This document shows positions 7,096 to 12,917 of a DNA stretch of 12,917 bases, piece by piece. Numbering within the stretch: position 1 is the first letter of the stretch; each line of letters opens with the position of its first letter. The DNA comes from Actinomycetes bacterium (GTDB lineage Bacteria > Actinomycetota > Acidimicrobiia > Acidimicrobiales > Palsa-688), in assembly GCA_021846485.1 (NCBI GenBank), contig JAJZWW010000051.1, positions 1 to 12,917 of the forward strand. The letters run 5' to 3'. The notes below the pieces were generated by a model that saw only the letters and a list, made by a program, of their open reading frames with translations, searched no databases and had not been told where the DNA came from. Made by a program: the position numbers and the translations under genes.

Positions 7096-7242
7096 TCAGC
7101 GCCGCCGCCGCCACCACCCGAGCAGGCGGGCGAACCACCCCTCGGGGCGACGGTCCTCGTCCCGTCCGAGGTAGAACGCCTGGAAGGCCCGGGTCTCGTC
7201 GCCCGCCGGAGCGGGCTGGTCGGGTTCGTCCGTGGCAGCCAT
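7096..7242 (-). CDS. Small hypothetical protein, 48 aa
   Basis: An ATG at 7242 opens 48 codons. The N-terminal half is acidic and Pro/Ala-rich, and the end is an aromatic and basic amphipathic stretch (WFARLLGWWRRRR), which could associate with membrane or nucleic acid. I recognise no family. TAACCT 8 bases before the start could be a -10 box, and the gene lies just downstream of the tRNA-Pro terminator hairpin. It converges on the lactonase-like gene, 15 bases away. The frame stays open upstream through the tRNA, so the start choice rests only on avoiding the tRNA and terminator. The ORF could be spurious. Confidence 0.4.
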   Translation of the reverse strand: MAATDEPDQPAPAGDETRAFQAFYLGRDEDRRPEGWFARLLGWWRRRR

Positions 7243-7260
7243 GCCCGCCGAGGTTACCAA

Positions 7261-7285
7261 GGAGGTCCCGGGGGCCGGGACCTCC
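7261..7285 (-). terminator. Strong hairpin downstream of tRNA-Pro
   Basis: A perfect 11-base-pair stem, GGAGGTCCCGG (7261-7271) with CCGGGACCTCC (7275-7285), closes a 3-base loop 9 bases beyond the tRNA 3' end. The tract following on the minus strand is only TTGG, so the U-run is weak, as often in high-GC actinobacteria. Confidence 0.65.
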
Positions 7286-7294
7286 TCGCACGCG

Positions 7295-7368
7295 TCGGGC
7301 GAGCGGGACTTGAACCCGCGACCCCCAGACCCCCAGTCTGGTGCGCTACCAAACTGCGCCACCGCCCG
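7295..7368 (-). tRNA. tRNA-Pro (anticodon GGG)
   Basis: The 74-base minus-strand sequence folds as a full cloverleaf. The acceptor stem is CGGGCGG with TCGCCCG (one G-U pair), the D-stem GCGC/GCGC, and the anticodon stem CCAGA/TCTGG around loop CTGGGGG (anticodon GGG). The T-stem is GCGGG/CCCGC around TTCAAGT, and the discriminator base is A. CCA is not encoded. The invariant T33, GG of the D-loop and TTC of the T-loop are in place. Confidence 0.95.
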
Positions 7369-7377
7369 GTGGGGAGA

Positions 7378-7383
7378 AGTCTA
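7378..7383 (-). promoter_or_regulatory. Possible -10 box of tRNA-Pro
   Basis: TAGACT on the minus strand lies 9 bases before the tRNA 5' end, as expected for a -10 element with a very short 5' leader. No clear -35 could be picked. The rest of 7384-7499 shows nothing I can name. Confidence 0.4.
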
Positions 7384-7499
7384 CATGGCTGCTCGACCGC
7401 CATCGCTACTCGACCACCGTCACCTCGACCGGCTGGAGGCCACGCCCTGGCCGGCCGGACCGGGTGGGATGCCGCAGGTGCCGGTAGGCTCGCCCGGGG

Positions 7500-7519
7500 C
7501 GCAGGACCCGGACCCTGCG
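7500..7519 (-). terminator. Possible terminator hairpin after the 66-aa gene
   Basis: CGCAGG (7500-7505) and CCTGCG (7514-7519) form a 6-base-pair stem immediately after the stop codon at 7520-7522. No U-run follows, so a transcript-end role is tentative. Confidence 0.3.
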
Positions 7520-7720
7520 TCAGACGTGCTTGGGGAGCCAGGTGGCCAGCCAGTACACCCGGTAGACGAGATAGCCGACCAGCCCGACGAGCAGGACCTT
7601 GAAATGCCAGGGGGCGCTCTTGGCGGGCATGGTGATGACCGTCCCGCACGACGGGCACTCGCCGTGGTCACCGAGGCTCGGCGGGTTCCAGAACTTGCTG
7701 CAGTCGTCGCACCAGGGCAC
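7520..7720 (-). CDS. Small zinc-ribbon membrane protein, 66 aa
   Basis: The short protein opens with CDDC (C4, C7) and CPSC (C22, C25), a four-cysteine zinc-ribbon, followed by one hydrophobic segment at about 40-60 and a short basic end. Its layout is that of a single-pass membrane protein with a cytosolic zinc-binding head. The GTG start at 7720 is supported by GGAGG ending a few bases upstream and by the first cysteine at residue 4. It lies between the phosphatase and tRNA-Pro, on the same strand. I do not recognise a named family. The cysteine spacing and ribosome-binding site make it a credible real gene of unknown function. Confidence 0.7.
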   Translation of the reverse strand: MPWCDDCSKFWNPPSLGDHGECPSCGTVITMPAKSAPWHFKVLLVGLVGYLVYRVYWLATWLPKHV

Positions 7721-7788
7721 CGGGCCTCCAGGGGCGGCCCGTGTACGGAAGCGGCGCCGCCCGACCCGGACGTTGCCGGGTCTCCTGC

Positions 7789-7835
7789 CCCAGACAATAC
7801 CGGCGCGCCGCGGGGTCCCGAGGTCCCTGTCTGGG
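7789..7835 (-). terminator. Possible terminator structure after the phosphatase gene
   Basis: An 8-base-pair stem, CCCAGACA (7789-7796) with TGTCTGGG (7828-7835), directly follows the phosphatase stop codon (7836-7838) on the minus strand. The 31-base loop holds further GC-rich complementarity. A second small hairpin, ACCCGG/CCGGGT, lies at 7764-7781. Neither has a U-run. Confidence 0.35.
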
Positions 7836-8921
7836 CTAGTTGCGCCTCACGACGAGCACCGCGAGGTCGTCGGTCAGGCGACCGGAGGCGAAGTCCCGGG
7901 CGGCGGCGAGCAGCGACTTGGCGACCGTGTCGGCGTCCTGGCCCGGGTCGCGCCGCACGATCTGGGCGACCCGCTCCTCGCCGAACAGCTGGCCGCCGGA
8001 GCGGGCCTCCGCCAACCCGTCGGTGTAGAGGATCAGCAGGTCACCCGGCAGGAGGGGCAGCTCGCGCGACAGGTAGGTGCCCCGGGGGTCGAGGGTGAGC
8101 AGCGGGCCGGTGGCCCGCAGGGCGCGCATCCCACCGTCGTGCCACAGCCAGGCGGCCGGGTGGCCGGCGGAGGCGTGGCGCAGCGTACCCGCGGCGGTGT
8201 CGAACACCACCACGCAGCACGACACCAGGTCCTCGGGGCGACCGGTGACCGACAGCACCTTGTTGAGCTCCTCGAGCGCCTGGGCCGGGTCGCGGTACTG
8301 CAGCAGGAAGTTGCGCAGCAGGTACTTGACCTGGAAGGCGGTGATCGACGGCTCCACGCCGTGGCCGGCGACGTCGCCGATGACGCACGCCAGCCGCCCC
8401 GGTCCGGTCGGGTACACGTCGTAGAAGTCGCCGGCCATGAGCCCCGAGCCGGGCTCGTAGACCCTCCCGAGCTCGAAGCCGTCGATCGGCGGGAGCTCCT
8501 CGGGGGCGAGGCGTTCGGTCCAGCGCCGCGGGGCGAGGTCCTGCTGGGCGAGGACCTCCTCGGCCCGGCGCTCGAGGATCGAGCGGTTCTCGGAGTGACG
8601 GGCTTCGTCGAAGATCCGGGGGGCGATGCGAAGGGTGAGCGCCACCGGCACGCCCACGAGGAGCAGGGGGATCTCGAACCACGGGGAGCGGGAGACCGAG
8701 GCGAACCCCAGGCCGGCGCCGACCACCAGGTAGAGCAGGGCGCTGTGGAGGTCCTTGTCGTGGGCGATGCGGGCCAGCTCGGTCGCGTCCTCGCCAGCGT
8801 CGGCGGTCTCCACCTCGATGTGGCGGGCGGCGCGCGCCATGCGGGCCGACGCCCGGGCCCACAAGAAGGCGGCGACCAGGCACAGGATCGCTGCCGCAGC
8901 CAACCAGGGCTGGGCGTCCAT
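7836..8921 (-). CDS. Membrane-anchored SpoIIE/PP2C-type serine phosphatase
   Basis: The 361-aa protein has an N-terminal hydrophobic helix (about 5-23), a second hydrophobic region at about 60-100, a helical linker (about 105-140), and then a SpoIIE-type phosphatase domain. Key motifs are MAGDFYDVY (162-170, with D165), GDVAGHG (182-188, with D183), SAGHPA (251-256), the LPGDLLILYTDGL stretch (291-303, with D301) and LTDDLAVLVVR near the end (D351/D352). These aspartates bind the catalytic Mn/Mg ions. The first motif has MAGD where GGD is usual. Such enzymes typically dephosphorylate anti-anti-sigma factors in partner-switching control of sigma factors. No anti-sigma or antagonist gene is adjacent, so the target is unknown. 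The ATG at 8921 has no Shine-Dalgarno sequence but has TAGCGT 6 bases upstream. Confidence 0.88.
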   Translation of the reverse strand: MDAQPWLAAAAILCLVAAFLWARASARMARAARHIEVETADAGEDATELARIAHDKDLHSALLYLVVGAGLGFASVSRSPWFEIPLLLVGVPVALTLRIAPRIFDEARHSENRSILERRAEEVLAQQDLAPRRWTERLAPEELPPIDGFELGRVYEPGSGLMAGDFYDVYPTGPGRLACVIGDVAGHGVEPSITAFQVKYLLRNFLLQYRDPAQALEELNKVLSVTGRPEDLVSCCVVVFDTAAGTLRHASAGHPAAWLWHDGGMRALRATGPLLTLDPRGTYLSRELPLLPGDLLILYTDGLAEARSGGQLFGEERVAQIVRRDPGQDADTVAKSLLAAARDFASGRLTDDLAVLVVRRN

Positions 8922-8927
8922 GGCCAG

Positions 8928-8933
8928 ACGCTA
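8928..8933 (-). promoter_or_regulatory. Likely -10 box giving a leaderless start for the phosphatase gene
   Basis: TAGCGT on the minus strand lies 6 bases before the ATG at 8921, the same box and spacing seen for the lactonase-like gene and ispH. It suggests the phosphatase is transcribed separately from der, downstream of the tandem repeats. Confidence 0.4.
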
Positions 8934-8951
8934 CCAAGGGGCCGGGTCGGC

Positions 8952-9062
8952 CGGCGACGGTGAGCCCGCCGGCCCGGCGAGGACCAGTCGGCGACGGTGA
9001 GCCCGCCGGCCCGGCGAGGACCAGTCGGCGACGGTGAGCCCGCCGGCCCGGCGAGGATCAGT
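8952..9062. repeat. Three tandem 37-bp repeats spanning the der stop codon
   Basis: Units lie at 8952-8988, 8989-9025 and 9026-9062. The first two are identical, and the third differs by one base, T instead of C at 9058. That base forms part of the der stop codon (TGA, 9060-9058 on the minus strand). Each unit contains the small palindrome CGCCG-GCC-CGGCG, so each copy can form a GC-rich hairpin. The array fills most of the gap between der and the phosphatase gene. There are no spacers. Confidence 0.92.
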
Positions 9063-10431
9063 CGGCTCGCTGGCGGACCCGTAGCTGGAGGGGGGTGGGT
9101 CCGAGAGCGAAGTGCTCCCGGATGCGCCGCTCCAGGTAGCGCAGGTAGGTCGGGGGGATCTTCGCGCTGGTGAAGAGGGTGAAGGTGGGCGGGTCGGCAG
9201 CACCCTGGGTGGCGTAGAGGATCCGGCCGTGCGGGGAGCGCTGCGCCGCCTGGGCCCGGGCGAGGACCCGGTTGAGCTCGGCGGTCGGCACCCGCCTCCC
9301 GTAGGCGTCGAGGCAGCTCCGGAGGGCGGGGAGCAGCTTGTGGACCCCGAGGCCGGTCCGGGCGCTGACCGCGAGGACCGGCGCGTAGGCGAGGAAGGCC
9401 AGGCGGTCGGCGACGTCGGCGCGGACCGCCCGGCGGGCGTCGGTGTCGAGCAGCTCCCACTTGTTGAGCATGATCACCACCGGGTTGCCGGCGGCGTCCA
9501 ACCTCTCGGCGAGACGCTGGTCCTGGCGAGTCACGCCGGCGGAGGCGTCGATGACGAGCAGCGCGGCGTTGGCCCGGTCGATCGCCTGCAGGGCACGCAC
9601 CAGCGAGTAGTACTCCGCCCCATCCGCCTCGCGCGCCCGGCGGCGCATCCCGGCGGTGTCGACGAAGCGCACCTCGCCCTCGGCGGTGGCGACGACCGTG
9701 TCGACCGTGTCCCGGGTGGTGCCCGGCAGGTCGTGCACGACCGAGCGCTCGTCGCCGACGATGCGGTTGAACAACGTCGACTTGCCGACGTTGGGCCTCC
9801 CGACGATGGCCACCGACGGGACCCGGGGGGCCACCGCCCCTGGGAGAGGGTCCTCGCGGCCCGCAGTCGGCGTCCGCTCTCCGGGGGGCTCGGGCGGATC
9901 GCACGGCTCGGGCGGCTCAGGTGGGAGGAGAGCGACGAGCCGGTCCAGCAGGTCGCCGGTCCCCCGTCCGTGCAGCCCGCTCACCGGGTAGGGGTCGCCG
10001 AGGCCGAGGCGGGCGAAGCTCCAGGCGTCGGGCTCGCGGCTGTCGCCGTCGACCTTGTTGACGACGACCAGCACCGCCACCGGGGCCGCCCGCAGCATCC
10101 GGGCGACTCGGGCGTCCTCCTCGGTGATACCCACGGTCGCGTCGACGACGAACAACACCGCGTCCGCCTCGGCCACCGCCCGCTCCGCCTGGGAGCTCAC
10201 CGCCCGCTCCAGACCTCCTCCGGCCGCCAGCCACCCGCCGGTGTCGACAAGGGTCAGCTCCCGCCCAGCCCACTCGGCGTCGAGGAGCTTGCGGTCCCGG
10301 GTGACCCCGGGGCGCTCCTCGACGACCGCCTCCCGGCGCCCGACGATCCGGTTGACGAGCGTCGACTTGCCGACGTTGGGCCGCCCGACCACCGCCACCT
10401 TCGGCCGGGTGACCGGCGCCGGCGCGCTCAC
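9058..10431 (-). CDS. der: Ribosome-assembly GTPase Der (EngA)
   Basis: The 457-aa protein has two consecutive GTPase domains and a KH-like C-terminal domain, the unique layout of Der, which acts in 50S subunit maturation. Domain 1 has GRPNVGKS at 16-23, DTGG at 63-66, NKVD at 125-128 and SGLHG near 151. A Pro/Glu-rich linker covers about 170-200. Domain 2 has GRPNVGKS at 211-218, DTAG at 258-261 and NKWE at 323-326. The C-terminal domain ends with TLFTSAKIPPTYLRYLERRI, typical of the family. The GTG at 10431 overlaps the DUF512 stop (GTGA, 10428-10431), so the two are probably co-translated. A longer open frame upstream is rejected because it overlaps DUF512. The stop codon lies in the first copy (in its reading direction) of a tandem repeat. 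Confidence 0.95.
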   Translation of the reverse strand: MSAPAPVTRPKVAVVGRPNVGKSTLVNRIVGRREAVVEERPGVTRDRKLLDAEWAGRELTLVDTGGWLAAGGGLERAVSSQAERAVAEADAVLFVVDATVGITEEDARVARMLRAAPVAVLVVVNKVDGDSREPDAWSFARLGLGDPYPVSGLHGRGTGDLLDRLVALLPPEPPEPCDPPEPPGERTPTAGREDPLPGAVAPRVPSVAIVGRPNVGKSTLFNRIVGDERSVVHDLPGTTRDTVDTVVATAEGEVRFVDTAGMRRRAREADGAEYYSLVRALQAIDRANAALLVIDASAGVTRQDQRLAERLDAAGNPVVIMLNKWELLDTDARRAVRADVADRLAFLAYAPVLAVSARTGLGVHKLLPALRSCLDAYGRRVPTAELNRVLARAQAAQRSPHGRILYATQGAADPPTFTLFTSAKIPPTYLRYLERRIREHFALGPTPLQLRVRQRAD

Positions 10432-11789
10432 CGGGGCCCGGGGCCGAGCGCGGCCCGCAGGCTGGCGCCATCGGAGGGGACCACCTCGACCGGCAGTGGG
10501 AGGTCGTCGGGTCCGAGTCCGTCGAGGAAGCGGCCCCCGGAGAGGCAGGCGTCGGGCAGCAGGTAGCGCCTCCCGGGGGACAGCTCGCCGAGGGTCCGGG
10601 CGATGTCCGCCCCGGTGAGCAGCCCGGCGACGCCGATGTTGCCGCCGAAGAAGCGGTTGTCGACCGCCACCACCTCGGCGTCGGGCCGCACCGGCCGGAC
10701 CAGGCGCTCGATCCACGAGGCGGCGTAGGTGCCGGTGAGGACCGTGGGCGGCGCCCCCGGGCGGCTCCGCAGGGACACCCTGCCCGGGGCGCGCGCCGCC
10801 CGGTACCCGGCGGCCGGGGCGCCGTCGACCGACTGGAAGAACCCGCCGGGGCCGCCGGCGGGCAGGTCGATCCGCCCGGCGAAGCGGGCCTCGAAGCAGC
10901 GGAGCATCCCCACTCCGTTGTCGTGTTGGGCCACCTCGCCGTAGCGCTCGAGCGGCGGCGGCGGCCGGCTGGCGAGCAGGTAGTACTCGTCGGAGGCGAA
11001 CACGACGGGCCGCCCGAGGGCGCGCTCGAAACATCCCTGCCATTCCTCGACCAGCTCGACCACCGCGGCGGCCTCGGCCGGGGTGTGGGGCCGCATGGCC
11101 ACCTCGGCGTTGAAGCGGCTCACCCCGAGCGGCACGCAGGCCGCGCTGGCCATCTCCGGGAAGCGGTCCAGGACGCCGGCCAGGGTGTCGTCGAGAACGG
11201 CCGCGTCGTTGACCCCCGGGCAGACGACCACCTGGCCGTGCACCTCGACGCCGTGGTCGAGCAACGCCCGCAGCCAGCGCAGGCTCGTCGCGCCCCGCGG
11301 GTTGCGCAACATCGCTGCCCGCACCTCCGGATCGGTGGCGTGGATCGATACCCAGAGTGGGGAGAGCCCCTCGGTGACCACCCGCTCGAGGTCCGCCTCG
11401 GTGAAGCGAGTCAGGGTGGTGAAGTTGCCGTACAAGAACGACAGCCGGTAGTCGTCGTCGCGGGTGTAGAGGCTCTTGCGCATCCCCTTGGGGAGCTGGT
11501 GGATGAAGCAGAACTCGCAGTGGTTGTCGCAGGTCCGCACCCGGTCGAAGAGGGCCGCGTCGACCTCCACCCCGAGGGGCTCCCCGCCCTCCCGCTCGAC
11601 GGTCGCGGTGAGCTCCAGACCGCCTCGGCGCACCTCGACGTCCAGGGTCTCGCGGTCGGCGAGCAGCTGGTACTGGATGACGTCCCGGGGCAGTTGGCCG
11701 TCGAGGGCAGCGATCTCGTCCCCGGGCAGGAGGCCGGCCCGGGCGGCGGGCGAACCGGGGGCGACCGCCACCACGCGCGGAAGGGACAT
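10428..11789 (-). CDS. PDZ / radical-SAM protein of the DUF512 family
   Basis: The 453-aa protein starts with a PDZ-like segment (VVAVAPGSPAARAGLLPGDEI at about 6-26). A radical-SAM core follows, with the CX3CX2C cluster C87, C91 and C94 (in RTCDNHCEFCF). Later come YTRDDDYRLSFLYGNFTTLT near 108-127 and a C-terminal DUF512 part with FFGGNIGVAGLLTGADI. The cluster should hold a [4Fe-4S] that cleaves S-adenosylmethionine. The substrate is not known for this family. DUF512 genes commonly sit next to der in Gram-positive bacteria, and here the two overlap by four bases. The ATG at 11789 is chosen because the PDZ begins there. A further upstream ATG at 11843 would run through a hairpin element. 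TATCCT 9 bases before the start may be its -10 box. Confidence 0.9.
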   Translation of the reverse strand: MSLPRVVAVAPGSPAARAGLLPGDEIAALDGQLPRDVIQYQLLADRETLDVEVRRGGLELTATVEREGGEPLGVEVDAALFDRVRTCDNHCEFCFIHQLPKGMRKSLYTRDDDYRLSFLYGNFTTLTRFTEADLERVVTEGLSPLWVSIHATDPEVRAAMLRNPRGATSLRWLRALLDHGVEVHGQVVVCPGVNDAAVLDDTLAGVLDRFPEMASAACVPLGVSRFNAEVAMRPHTPAEAAAVVELVEEWQGCFERALGRPVVFASDEYYLLASRPPPPLERYGEVAQHDNGVGMLRCFEARFAGRIDLPAGGPGGFFQSVDGAPAAGYRAARAPGRVSLRSRPGAPPTVLTGTYAASWIERLVRPVRPDAEVVAVDNRFFGGNIGVAGLLTGADIARTLGELSPGRRYLLPDACLSGGRFLDGLGPDDLPLPVEVVPSDGASLRAALGPGPR

Positions 11790-11798
11790 ATCCCGACG

Positions 11799-11804
11799 AG
11801 GATA
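11799..11804 (-). promoter_or_regulatory. Possible -10 box of the DUF512-der unit
   Basis: TATCCT on the minus strand lies 9 bases before the ATG at 11789. Any -35 would fall inside the left arm of the hairpin element at 11811-11888. No strong ribosome-binding site is seen. Confidence 0.35.
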
Positions 11805-11810
11805 CCGAGG

Positions 11811-11888
11811 AGGAGCTTGCCTGCTGGACTGCTTCGCACCCAAGCCCCGAGGTCAGAGCTGGTGGAGAAGTTCAGCAGGCAAGTTCCT
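11811..11888 (+). repeat. Long imperfect hairpin between the DUF512-der unit and ispH
   Basis: Arms of 25 bases (11811-11835 and 11864-11888) share a perfect 11-base core, CTTGCCTGCTG with CAGCAGGCAAG. Read as plus-strand RNA, the full arms pair with three G-U wobbles and one G-A mismatch. On the minus strand the wobbles become A-C mismatches, so the structure favours plus-strand RNA. The 28-base loop may extend the stem through ACC/GGT. It could be an RNA element, a bidirectional boundary, or a small palindromic insertion. The rest of 11889-11984 shows nothing I can name. Confidence 0.55.
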
Positions 11889-11984
11889 TCTCTGTAGGGT
11901 GGGCTGGGCGCGAAGCGGTCGCCGGCCGCAACCAGTGGGTGGGCCGTCGCCGCGGCTCGAGTGGGGTTGGGCGCCGGTGCTCGG

Positions 11985-11990
11985 TAGCCT
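11985..11990 (+). promoter_or_regulatory. Likely -10 box giving a leaderless start for ispH
   Basis: TAGCCT lies 6 bases before the GTG at 11997. No Shine-Dalgarno sequence is present. The TAG of the box is also an in-frame stop, which rules out any earlier start for ispH. Confidence 0.4.
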
Positions 11991-11996
11991 CTGGTC

Positions 11997-12917
11997 GTGG
12001 ACGTGGACAAGGTCCTGCTCGCCTCACCCCGGGGCTTTTGCGCCGGGGTGGAGATGGCCATCAAGGCCCTGGCCTGGATGGTGAAGGTCTTCGAGCCGCC
12101 GGTGTACTGCTACCACGAGATCGTCCACAACCAGGTGGTCGTCGAGCGCTTCGGGGAGCTGGGCGTCGTGTTCGTGGAGGACATCGCCGAGGTCCCCCCC
12201 GGCGCACCGGTGATGCTGTCGGCCCACGGCTCCCCACCCGAGGTGGTCTCCGCCGCCAGGGAGACCGGCGGGGCGGTGGTCAACGCGGTCTGCCCACTCG
12301 TGAAGAAGGTCCACCACGAGGTCAAGGTGCGGGCAGCGAGGGGTTACTCGATCGTCTACGTCGGCCACGAGGGGCACCAAGAGGCGATAGGCACGATGGC
12401 GGTCGCCCCCGGCTCGATCCACCTGGTCGAGTCGGCCGCCGAGATCGACGCGGTCCCCGAGCCGGACGGCCCGGTGGCCTTCCTCGCGCAAACCACCCTC
12501 GCCCTCGACGAGTGGAAGGCGCTGCTCGACCACGCCCAGGCCCGCTGGCCGGACCTGTGGGTCCCGGGGCACTCCGACCTGTGCTTCGCCACCACCAACC
12601 GACAGGCCGCCTTGAAGGCGGTCGCCGGCCGCTGCGACGTCGTGGTGGTCATCGGGTCGGCCAATTCCTCCAACACCCGGGCCCTGGAGCGCACCGCGGC
12701 GGCCGCCGGCTGCCCCCGGGTGCTGCGGGTCAACGGTCCCGACGAGCTGCCCGGCGACCTCGCCGGCACGGTCGGGGTGATCGCCGGGGCGTCGGCCCCC
12801 GAGTCGCTCGTGCAGGCGGTCGTAGACCGGCTCGCCCCGGCCTCGGGCTGCGAGGAGGTCCGGACCCTGGAGGAGGAGCAGTACTTCGGCCCTCCCCCCG
12901 AGCTGCGCGAGCTGCTG
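11997..12917 (+). CDS. ispH: 4-hydroxy-3-methylbut-2-enyl diphosphate reductase IspH (last residues outside window)
   Basis: IspH catalyses the final step of the MEP pathway, reducing HMBPP to isopentenyl and dimethylallyl diphosphate in the cytosol with a [4Fe-4S] cluster. The 307 codons present contain the three cluster cysteines C15 (PRGFCAGVEMA), C98 (VCPLVKKVH) and C195 (DLCFATTNRQ). Substrate-binding histidines are H44 (HEIVHN), H77 (SAHGS) and H126 (GHEGHQEA, where HPE is more usual). The SANSSNT stretch at about 220-226 matches the diphosphate-binding SxN region. Typical length is about 310 residues, so nearly all of it is here and no stop is reached before the edge. The GTG at 11997 is used because an in-frame stop lies at 11985-11987. 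A second GTG at 12003 is possible. It is divergent from DUF512-der. Confidence 0.95.
   Translation, partial: MDVDKVLLASPRGFCAGVEMAIKALAWMVKVFEPPVYCYHEIVHNQVVVERFGELGVVFVEDIAEVPPGAPVMLSAHGSPPEVVSAARETGGAVVNAVCPLVKKVHHEVKVRAARGYSIVYVGHEGHQEAIGTMAVAPGSIHLVESAAEIDAVPEPDGPVAFLAQTTLALDEWKALLDHAQARWPDLWVPGHSDLCFATTNRQAALKAVAGRCDVVVVIGSANSSNTRALERTAAAAGCPRVLRVNGPDELPGDLAGTVGVIAGASAPESLVQAVVDRLAPASGCEEVRTLEEEQYFGPPPELRELL

Noticed and set aside
7254..7658. 134-aa minus-strand ORF covering tRNA-Pro
   Set aside because: Its translation reads straight through the tRNA and overlaps the 66-aa zinc-ribbon gene in another frame.
8952..9062. CRISPR array
   Set aside because: The 37-bp repeats are directly abutting, with no unique spacers, and no cas genes are present.
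10432..11043. Extension of der to a 661-aa ORF
   Set aside because: The extra part is an out-of-frame reading of the DUF512 gene. The GTGA overlap and the GTPase motif position fix the start at 10431.
11790..11843. N-terminal extension of the DUF512 protein from an upstream ATG at 11843
   Set aside because: It crosses the hairpin element and adds no family-like sequence, while the PDZ segment begins right after the ATG at 11789.
6399..11888. The two palindromic elements as copies of one family
   Set aside because: Beyond a shared hairpin layout, their arms show no convincing sequence similarity by eye.

Overview
The window is very GC-rich (roughly 70% or more by eye). It has frequent GTG starts, GTGA stop/start overlaps and TAnnnT boxes only a few bases before start codons. 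Together with the gene families this points to a high-GC actinobacterium. An Acidimicrobiia-like or other deep actinobacterial lineage is possible, but that is an impression and not a demonstrated placement. Most of the window looks like ordinary chromosomal backbone with small accessory insertions.

Layout. Positions 1-2375 (minus strand) hold a two-gene unit: a CDP-alcohol phosphatidyltransferase followed, with a 4-base overlap, by a nucleotidyltransferase / left-handed beta-helix / phosphohexomutase-like fusion that runs off the left edge. Next on the plus strand come a zinc-ribbon RDD membrane protein (2470-3105) and a drug-efflux type MFS transporter coupled to a MerR regulator (3194-5466). 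The promoter of that pair carries a TGACG-N4-CGTCA palindrome and a long 19-base spacer. A small DUF4333-like membrane protein converges on merR, and a NifU-domain iron-sulfur scaffold diverges from it (5442-6189). A metallo-beta-lactamase-fold lactonase-like gene (6227-7080) follows. It is broken by two apparent frameshifts and also contains a ~105-bp palindromic insert that keeps the local reading frame.

On the minus strand then lie a 48-aa hypothetical ORF, tRNA-Pro(GGG) with a strong terminator hairpin, a 66-aa zinc-ribbon membrane protein, and a SpoIIE/PP2C-type phosphatase. Three tandem 37-bp repeats begin at the stop codon of der. Der (tandem GTPase, ribosome assembly) is coupled by a GTGA overlap to a PDZ/radical-SAM DUF512 protein. 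A second hairpin-forming element separates this minus-strand unit from divergent ispH (MEP isoprenoid pathway), which lacks only its last few codons at the right edge.

How the genes work together: the left pair suggests synthesis of a phospholipid or glycolipid head group plus an activated sugar. The MFS/MerR pair looks like a self-regulated efflux module. DUF512-der is a known conserved neighbourhood. I found no convincing new multi-gene system. The most unusual signals are non-coding: the in-frame palindromic insert, the strand-polarised hairpin upstream of ispH, and the der-terminal tandem repeats.
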